From positions 1-6,824 of the forward strand of contig JAJYTV010000097.1 in NCBI GenBank assembly GCA_021792885.1: a stretch of DNA of 6,824 bases. Reading direction: 5' to 3'. Numbering within the stretch: position 1 is the first letter of the stretch; every line of letters starts with the position of its first letter. A program made the translations under genes and the position numbers. This document shows, piece after piece, positions 1-4,601 of the stretch. Origin of the DNA: Bacillota bacterium. GTDB lineage: Bacteria; Bacillota; Sulfobacillia; JAJZYS01; JAJYTV01. The notes beneath the pieces were generated by a model. That model had not been told where the DNA came from. It saw only the letters and a list, made by a program, of their open reading frames with translations, and did not search any database.

Positions 1-907
1 CCTCGCGGAGCTCGAGGAGGGCACTCGCGTGCGCGAGGCTCTCCTGCACCACCGTCGACGCCTCAGCCCCTGCCGAGAGCTCCTGCGCGACCGCCTCGAT
101 CACCCCTTCCGCGAGGGCCAAAAGCGCCACCTCCGCATCCGGATCGTGCTCCGCCTGCGCCAGGAGGTCGGCGGCGATGAACGGCGCGTCGTGCGGGTCC
201 TCCGCTACGACGAGGAGCTCCGAGGGGCCAGCGACGAGGTCGACATCCACCGTCCCGTAGACGGCCTTCTTGGCGGCAGCGACGTAGCGGTTGCCCGGTC
301 CCGCGATCTTGTCGACCCGGGAGATCTCCTGCGTGCCGAACGCGAGCGCCGCGATCGCCTGCGCCCCGCCGACGCGGTAGATCTCCGAGATGCCCGCGAT
401 CTCTGCTGCGAGCAGGATGTAGGGCGACACGGCGCCGCGAGGTCCGGGAGGACTCGCGATCGCGATCTCTGCGACGCCCGCGGCCCGCGCGGCGGCGGCC
501 ACCATCAGCACCGAGGAGAAGAGGGGGGCGCGACCTGCGGGCGCGTAGATCGCCACCCGGCGCAGCGGGGAGACCTCCAGGCGAAGGCGCAGGCCCCTCT
601 CCGGGGGCATCGCGTAGGCGGGCAGGTCGAGGGCCGTGTGGAACGAGAGCAGGCGCGTGTAGGCGGTTTCGAGGTCTGTGCGCACCGCCTGCGGGAGCGA
701 CGCCGTGGCCGCCTCCCGCTCCTGCGCGGAGACGAGGAGCGGCACGCCCTCGAGGTCCACGCCGTCGTAGGTGCGCGTCAGGGCCCGCACTGCGCGGTCG
801 CCCTGCTCCTGCACCGCCTGGATGATCGCGTCCACATTGGGCAGCACCGAACGTGCACGGCGGCTGCGCCCTAGCAGCCAGTCCTGCCGACTCAGCTTAG
901 AGAGCAG
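1..907 (-). CDS. hisD: Histidinol dehydrogenase (HisD), C-terminal part outside the window
   Basis: The product is the cytoplasmic zinc enzyme that oxidises L-histidinol to L-histidine with two NAD+, the last step of histidine synthesis. The reverse strand reads open to the left edge, giving 302 of the usual 430 or so residues. Family blocks seen are VGGAQAIAAL, GPGN at about 203-206, AGPSE at about 226-230 and LLAQAEHD, whose Gln251 and His254 match the zinc ligands Gln259 and His262 of the E. coli enzyme. The other zinc ligands and the catalytic Glu/His pair lie beyond the window. No ATG fits. CTG at 907 is chosen because AGGAGGG lies six bases upstream and because this start keeps the N-terminal LL-x-R region seen in E. 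coli HisD; GTG at 847 would remove it. The gene starts 35 bases after the permease stop, so an operon is likely. A HisD-family dehydrogenase with another substrate cannot be fully excluded without the missing third. Confidence 0.93.
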   Translation of the reverse strand, partial: MLSKLSRQDWLLGRSRRARSVLPNVDAIIQAVQEQGDRAVRALTRTYDGVDLEGVPLLVSAQEREAATASLPQAVRTDLETAYTRLLSFHTALDLPAYAMPPERGLRLRLEVSPLRRVAIYAPAGRAPLFSSVLMVAAAARAAGVAEIAIASPPGPRGAVSPYILLAAEIAGISEIYRVGGAQAIAALAFGTQEISRVDKIAGPGNRYVAAAKKAVYGTVDVDLVAGPSELLVVAEDPHDAPFIAADLLAQAEHDPDAEVALLALAEGVIEAVAQELSAGAEASTVVQESLAHASALLELRE

Positions 908-920
908 AGGGATCCCTCCT
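907..920 (-). promoter_or_regulatory. hisD ribosome binding site inside a 12-base palindrome
   Basis: AGGAGGG (920-914 on the minus strand) is the only strong Shine-Dalgarno match before hisD, and its spacing decides the CTG start at 907. The same bases form most of a perfect palindrome, GAGGGATCCCTC (907-918), whose last base is the first base of the CTG. In RNA it could fold as a short GAGG/CCUC stem with a GAUC loop and hide the binding site. The palindrome is seen directly; a regulatory role is inference. Confidence 0.55.
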
Positions 921-942
921 CGATTAGATGCATTGGGTAAGG

Positions 943-2397
943 CTAGTCCGCGGCAGGCTCCGCATCCAGGGAGACTGTCTCGTACTCCGTTCGCTGGGCG
1001 CGTGCCCAGAGGAAGAAGAGGGAAGCCACGACCAGTTCCCCGAGCAGGTAGTAGAGCATCTGCCTGGCGCCTGCAGGGGTCACGCCGGTCAGTGCGGACG
1101 GGATGAAGTTCGCCAGTACGGCGACGAAGCTGAAGGCGAAGGAGAAGATCACCGCGAGCCAGAGGCCGATCGTCCCGCCCGGCACCCGGTAGGGGCTCTT
1201 CAAGGTGGGGTGCTTTCGGCGCAGCACGATCACGGCCGGCAGCATGAAGAGGTAGGGGAAGAGCGCCGCGACGAACGCGGCGTTCAAAAGATCGTTGTAG
1301 GTCGAGGAGAGTCCAGACGCGTGGTAGGTGAAGTAGTTCACCAGGATGAACACGGTCGGGACGAGGCCTGAGAGGACCGCGACGCGGTCGGGCGTGCCGA
1401 ACTTGTTGTGGAAGTGGCCGAAGAACCGGGGGATCGCTCCGTCCCAGCCCGACGTCGCGAACGAGCGGTCTACGCCGATCAGCCAGGTCGTGCCCGAGAC
1501 GACGTAGCCGATGAAGATCGCCGCCGCGACCACGCCGATCAGGATGGGGCTCGAGAAGATGCCCTGGAAGGCGCCGAGAAGGCCGGTCACGGTCGAGAGC
1601 TTGCTGCTCGGGGTCGTCACCAGGATGCCGAGGATGCCGAGCGAGTAGCCGACCGCGGCCGTGATGCCGGAGATCAGGATGCTGCGCGGGATGTCCCGGC
1701 GCGGGTTGCCGATCTCCTCGGAGGCGTTGCTCTGCAGCTCGAAGCCGACCCAGTTGAAGATCAGTACGGGCATCAGCACGAGGGTCGTGCCGAAGTCGGG
1801 CATGAACTTCGCGGTGGTCATGGGGTTCGCCGCGCCGTGGACCGCCACAGCCACGAGCGCGCCGCCGCCCAGCAGCAGGAGGAGGGCGAACTTGATCACC
1901 GCGCCGACGTTCACCGCCCACTTCGAGATGCGCAGGTAGGTCACTTCGATGCCTGTCGCAAGCCAGACCACCACGAGGGCGAGCAGCATGCTGTCCTGTG
2001 CAGAGAGCTTCCAGCCGTACGCCGCGGAGAGCGTGCCGATCCCCGTAACGGCCAAGGAGCCCATCCAGATCGGATTGGAGATCCAGTAGAGGAAGGACGA
2101 GACCGAGCCGATGTATGGTCCGAAGGCCTGGCGGACCCAGAAGTAGAGTCCGCCCTCCTTCGGGTAGGCCGCGGAGAGTTCCGCGGTGATGAGGCCGTAG
2201 GGGAGGAGATAGAAGATCGCGGAGAGCAGGGTCCAGGTGATCATCTGGTAGCCGGTCTGGGCCGCGTAGGCGACCGTGTCGACGCCGATTACGCCCGAGA
2301 CCGTCAGGAGGACGATGTCCCAGCGGCCCAGCACCTTGTGCAGCTTGCGCAGCTGCTCTGTTCCGTACGTTCCAATCTGCACTGTGTTGTTCGCCAA
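943..2397 (-). CDS. APC-superfamily amino-acid permease
   Basis: A polytopic membrane protein of 484 residues, the usual size for amino acid-polyamine-organocation carriers with about 12 helices. TM1 carries the SGVIG signature near 34-38. The segment PKEGGLYFWVRQAFG at 79-93 and the block GFELQSNASEEIGNPRRDIP at 218-237 match the conserved TM3 and TM6-loop regions of the family. Hydrophobic stretches follow near 137-150, 165-186, 204-219, 241-261, 282-300, 339-355, 371-392, 409-431 and 448-464. The tail is short and acidic. The start is TTG at 2397, seven bases after GGAGG. The frame is open further upstream to 2550, but that extension is Arg/Pro-rich and unlike a permease N-terminus. The gene lies between yerC and hisD on one strand, which suggests transport of histidine or a related amine or amino acid. 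Substrate and direction cannot be read from the sequence, and an antiporter of the glutamate/GABA type is possible. Confidence 0.9.
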   Translation of the reverse strand: MANNTVQIGTYGTEQLRKLHKVLGRWDIVLLTVSGVIGVDTVAYAAQTGYQMITWTLLSAIFYLLPYGLITAELSAAYPKEGGLYFWVRQAFGPYIGSVSSFLYWISNPIWMGSLAVTGIGTLSAAYGWKLSAQDSMLLALVVVWLATGIEVTYLRISKWAVNVGAVIKFALLLLLGGGALVAVAVHGAANPMTTAKFMPDFGTTLVLMPVLIFNWVGFELQSNASEEIGNPRRDIPRSILISGITAAVGYSLGILGILVTTPSSKLSTVTGLLGAFQGIFSSPILIGVVAAAIFIGYVVSGTTWLIGVDRSFATSGWDGAIPRFFGHFHNKFGTPDRVAVLSGLVPTVFILVNYFTYHASGLSSTYNDLLNAAFVAALFPYLFMLPAVIVLRRKHPTLKSPYRVPGGTIGLWLAVIFSFAFSFVAVLANFIPSALTGVTPAGARQMLYYLLGELVVASLFFLWARAQRTEYETVSLDAEPAAD

Positions 2398-2515
2398 ATT
2401 GGCCCCTCCCTCGCGCGCTGCGCGGCTCCGAGCAGAATGCAGGTCGCGCCTCGGCCACCGCACTCCGCCGCCAGGGGGCGGAAGCACTGGCCGGGCGCGG
2501 CGATGTCGCGGCACA

Positions 2516-2537
2516 CGGCAAGGAAGAGATCTTGCCG
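2516..2537 (-). repeat. Perfect 7-base hairpin in the permease leader
   Basis: CGGCAAG (2516-2522) and CTTGCCG (2531-2537) are exact reverse complements around an eight-base loop. No run of T follows on either strand, so it does not look like an intrinsic terminator. It lies about 120 bases upstream of the TTG start and directly abuts the next inverted repeat at 2538. Confidence 0.6.
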
Positions 2538-2578
2538 GCGCAATGCCCATCGATTGGATGTCACCGCAGCTATTGCGC
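2538..2578 (-). repeat. Inverted repeat GCGCAAT / ATTGCGC with 27-base spacer
   Basis: GCGCAAT (2538-2544) and ATTGCGC (2572-2578) form a perfect seven-base inverted repeat. The spacer contains the smaller near-palindrome CCATCGATTGG. It could be a longer RNA stem or a pair of protein-binding half-sites about 34 bases apart. The outer arm overlaps the palindrome at 2570-2583. Confidence 0.45.
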
Positions 2579-2583
2579 TATAG
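2570..2583 (-). promoter_or_regulatory. Possible operator overlapping a weak -10 element
   Basis: CTATTGCGCTATAG matches its own reverse complement at 12 of 14 bases: CTAT and ATAG arms around a GCGC core. On the minus strand it covers TATAGC, the best -10-like hexamer before the permease. No convincing -35 stands at 16-18 bases, so the promoter call is weak. A palindrome here would suit a dimeric repressor such as the neighbouring TrpR-superfamily protein, which is inference. Confidence 0.3.
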
Positions 2584-2655
2584 TGAAGTGCAGTACAGGA
2601 GAAACCTTACCATGCGATCGCCGTGTCGGCAATGCGGAACTAGCGTCCCCGCCCC

Positions 2656-2940
2656 TTAGCGGTTGCCGCCCTCCAGGCGGTCGAGCAGCATGCGGTAGCC
2701 CCCAGCCCCGCGGTAGAGGGCCCGGCGCACGCGGCTGATCGTGGTCGCGGAGGCGCTCGTCTGCTCGGCGGCCGCCTCGTAGGTGCCGCCCTGCGCCAGG
2801 ATGTAGGCGACCTCCAGGCGCTGGATGACGTCCTCCAGTTCGCCCGGCGTGAGGAGATCCTGGAGGAACGCATCACACTCCTCCAGAGTCTGCAGGCTGA
2901 GGAGTGCCCGGTATAGACGATCGGGCGCGATCTTCCGCAT
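2656..2940 (-). CDS. yerC: YerC/YecD-type TrpR-superfamily transcriptional regulator
   Basis: A 94-residue all-helical DNA-binding protein close to the usual length of the YerC/YecD group (B. subtilis YerC is about 100 residues). Family landmarks are the EECDAFLQDLLTPGE segment at 20-34, the QRLEVAYIL helix at 40-48, and a helix-turn-helix near 53-74 with the TISRVRRAL recognition helix. ATG at 2940 is chosen because GGAAGGTG stands just upstream; an earlier in-frame ATG at 2967 lacks such a site. E. coli TrpR binds DNA as a dimer. YerC has been proposed, from comparative genomics as I recall it, to control histidine genes under the name HisR, which fits the permease and hisD downstream on the same strand. 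The true ligand and targets in this organism are not shown by the sequence. An inverted repeat spans its ribosome binding site and start codon. Confidence 0.93.
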   Translation of the reverse strand: MRKIAPDRLYRALLSLQTLEECDAFLQDLLTPGELEDVIQRLEVAYILAQGGTYEAAAEQTSASATTISRVRRALYRGAGGYRMLLDRLEGGNR

Positions 2941-2965
2941 TGCGTCACCTTCCCAAGGGCAATGC
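2937..2965 (-). promoter_or_regulatory. Inverted repeat enclosing the yerC ribosome binding site and start
   Basis: GCATTGC (2937-2943) and GCAATGC (2959-2965) are perfect seven-base reverse complements with centres 22 bases apart, about two helical turns. In the yerC mRNA the right arm contains the AUG and the loop contains GGAAGGUG. The repeat could be an autoregulatory DNA site or an RNA hairpin limiting initiation. The same heptamer occurs again at 2540-2546 and 2629-2635. Confidence 0.4.
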
Positions 2966-2972
2966 ACGTGAG

Positions 2973-2987
2973 GGCAAACGTTTCGCC
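2973..2987. promoter_or_regulatory. Near-palindrome centred on AAACGTTT upstream of yerC
   Basis: The bases at 2973-2987 contain the perfect octamer palindrome AAACGTTT (2976-2983) flanked by GGC and GCC, with one extra base on one side. It lies about 35-45 bases before the yerC start, in the 96-base gap after the lipoprotein stop, where a promoter or operator would be expected. No clear -35/-10 pair is visible around it. Confidence 0.25.
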
Positions 2988-3036
2988 TTGCTGACTGCCG
3001 ATCCCTCTACGGGCGGGGCGCGCGGATCTGAGGCGG

Positions 3037-4326
3037 TCAGCGCGCCGCAACGGCCAGCCATGTGCTGCCCCCGTTTGCGCTGCGGAAGAGCTGCGATATG
3101 CCATCCTGCGCCTGCAGCAGGAGGAAGCCGTGCAAGGGGTCCACGAAGTCGAGCTGTGCTCCGGATGCTACGAACGAGCGCGCCGCAGGCGGGAGCGCGA
3201 GCGACTGCCAGCTGCGCCCGCCGTTCGCCGTGCGGTAGAGGGTCGCCGGTCTGCCTGCAGTGGAGAGGCCGAGGATCCAGCCGTGCGCCGGATCCGCGAA
3301 GAAAGGCACTACAGTACCCGGAAACTGCAGCAGGCCGCCGTAGGACCAAGTGCGTCCCCCGTCGTCCGTGCGATACGCGAGTGCCTGCGTGGGAGAGCCG
3401 ACTTGGTTGTTCTGCAGGCGCCAAAGATCCAGGACGAGCGTTCCTTGGACGCCAGCAAATGAGGAGAACGTCGGGGCCCAGCCGCTAGCGCAGTAGCCGT
3501 TCGGCGCATTCTGCGTTCGGGCCACAAATCCCGGCGGAAGCGCAAGTGGTACCGCCTGCCAATCCCGTCCCGCGTCGGACGAGGCATAGAGATAAGGGCT
3601 GCAGTCGGTGACGAGACCCGCGTATCCCGCCACCCATCCGTGGCGCCCATCCGCGAACGCCATGCCGGAGGGGTATCCAGTCATGGGCAGGGCGCCCGGC
3701 ACAGGACCATAGGTGTTGGTCCAAAGTCTCGTCCAGCTGGCGCCTGCGTCGGTCGTCCGGTAGAGCACCTTCTGCATCTGCCCCATGCCGGCCTCGCCGA
3801 GCAGCAGCATCCAGCCCCTTTGGGGCGAGGCGAAGTCGAGCACGATCTGTCCGCCGCCCGCCCAGTGGACGACGGCCGTACGCCAGTGTTTCCCGTTATC
3901 GGATGTCCGGTACACAACCGTCTGGTCCGTACTGCCTACTGCGCGCTCTCCTGCGAACCAGACGGTTCCGCCCCGGCTCACAAGGTCAAAGGAATCGTCC
4001 GTCGTGATGTCGGCTGCGGCGGGCATGCCGGCAGGAGAGACATTGGTCCAGAAACGGCCGCCACTCTCCGTGCGCAGGACCTCGACACGCTGCCCGACGA
4101 CCGCCACGGCCCAGCCGGTGAGCGGGCCGGCCATGTCGATGGAGAGGAGGTCCAGTGATCCCGCAGCGACAGATGGTGCTTGGTGCACCGCCTGTAGAGG
4201 ATGCCGATGACGTTTGCTTGTGCGCGTTGCTGCGACGGGCGGAACCGAGCCGCACGCTGCGAGGAGTCCCAGTGCCGAGCAGAGCAGCAAGGCGGCGGCC
4301 ATCGAACGACGCAGGCGATCAACCAC
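3037..4326 (-). CDS. Secreted lipoprotein with seven Asp-box repeats (BNR/Ycf48-like beta-propeller)
   Basis: A predicted lipoprotein of 429 residues. The start is GTG at 4326, seven bases after GGAGG, giving a basic N-region (MVDRLRRS), a hydrophobic core and the lipobox LAAC with Cys25. Seven Asp-box motifs of the form S/T-x-(D/N/S)-x-G-x-x-W occur at 85-93, 140-148, 190-198, 248-256, 319-327, 365-373 and 415-423, most preceded 20-30 residues earlier by a GW or HGW strand as in Ycf48/HCF136-type proteins. Seven motifs suit one seven-bladed propeller. Catalytic sialidase residues are not evident, so a binding or scaffold role is more likely than a glycosidase. Mature Cys242 and Cys279 could form a disulfide. 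Its divergent neighbour is a larger protein of the same type. The yerC start lies 96 bases beyond its stop on the same strand, so read-through is possible. The specific function is unknown. Confidence 0.88.
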   Translation of the reverse strand: MVDRLRRSMAAALLLCSALGLLAACGSVPPVAATRTSKRHRHPLQAVHQAPSVAAGSLDLLSIDMAGPLTGWAVAVVGQRVEVLRTESGGRFWTNVSPAGMPAAADITTDDSFDLVSRGGTVWFAGERAVGSTDQTVVYRTSDNGKHWRTAVVHWAGGGQIVLDFASPQRGWMLLLGEAGMGQMQKVLYRTTDAGASWTRLWTNTYGPVPGALPMTGYPSGMAFADGRHGWVAGYAGLVTDCSPYLYASSDAGRDWQAVPLALPPGFVARTQNAPNGYCASGWAPTFSSFAGVQGTLVLDLWRLQNNQVGSPTQALAYRTDDGGRTWSYGGLLQFPGTVVPFFADPAHGWILGLSTAGRPATLYRTANGGRSWQSLALPPAARSFVASGAQLDFVDPLHGFLLLQAQDGISQLFRSANGGSTWLAVAAR

Positions 4327-4601
4327 TTCGGCGCCTCCAGACGCTAGGGGATGCATCGGCGTCCTTGCGGCGCTGCGTGGACGCGCAGGAAGCGGCAGCC
4401 AGCGCCCTCTCGAGCGATAGAACACTCGGCGGCCCGGCGGGTGACACCGCTGCTCGAACGGCTTTCGGGGACACCGGCACTGCATCCTCTGTTGAAACCG
4501 CGATGGCCAAGACTTCCTGCAAGTTTCACAAGGTCCATGCCGTCTCCGCTCCGAAGACTTCCAACCGTTCATTCGGCTGTAGGAAGCAAGGGGGGACAGC
4601 G
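4327..4601. promoter_or_regulatory. Divergent intergenic region between the two lipoprotein genes
   Basis: These 275 bases separate two genes transcribed outward, so promoters for both should lie here. The plus-strand gene has a clear ribosome binding site (AAGGGGGG, six bases before ATG 4602) and the minus-strand gene has GGAGG at 4338-4334. I find no strong sigma-A promoter. TTGAAA at 4492-4497 is a fair -35 match, but the hexamer 17 bases on is poor. A nine-base direct repeat is listed separately. Short open frames in the region lack ribosome binding sites and recognisable domains. Confidence 0.5.
4509..4562 (+). repeat. Direct repeat AAGACTTCC, two copies
   Basis: AAGACTTCC occurs at 4509-4517 and 4554-4562, start to start 45 bases, within 95 bases upstream of the plus-strand lipoprotein. 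Paired same-orientation copies in a promoter region may be binding sites for a regulator, but a nine-base match may also be chance. Confidence 0.35.

Larger units (their letters stand above)
2398..2655 (-). promoter_or_regulatory. Non-coding gap and probable leader of the permease gene
   Basis: This 258-base stretch between yerC and the permease holds no convincing gene. On the minus strand it ends with a strong ribosome binding site (GGAGGGG, 2409-2403) before the TTG start. It contains several inverted repeats, listed separately, and a further GC-rich fold near 2460-2485 (UUCCGCC opposite GGCGGAG). A weak -10-like TATAGC sits at 2582-2577 without a good -35, which would imply a leader of about 170 bases. 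I looked for the T-box GGUGG-type core and found none. The stretch could be a promoter plus leader, or simply the tail of a yerC transcript. Confidence 0.45.

Noticed and set aside
29..874. Long plus-strand open frame of 281 codons at the left edge
   Set aside because: It is antisense to hisD, its product is Arg-rich low-complexity sequence with no domain, and the reverse strand encodes clear HisD motifs over the same bases.
2398..2550. 51-residue N-terminal extension of the permease
   Set aside because: The frame is open, but the extension is Arg/Pro-rich, while TTG 2397 has an ideal ribosome binding site and gives a normal permease N-terminus.
1408..2583. Plus-strand open frame of 391 codons
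   Set aside because: It lies opposite the permease and is rich in Arg, Asp, Glu and Ala, as expected from the antisense of a GC-rich membrane protein gene.
2398..2655. T-box leader controlling the permease
   Set aside because: I could not find the conserved T-box antiterminator core or a terminator with a T-run.
4319..4522. Minus-strand frame of 67 codons ending in an eight-base overlap with the GTG of the small lipoprotein
   Set aside because: The overlap resembles translational coupling, but the frame starts at TTG with no ribosome binding site and has no recognisable domain.
4155..4601. Upstream in-frame extension of the large lipoprotein
   Set aside because: It would overlap the divergent gene and bury the lipoprotein signal peptide 149 residues inside the protein; ATG 4602 has a strong ribosome binding site.
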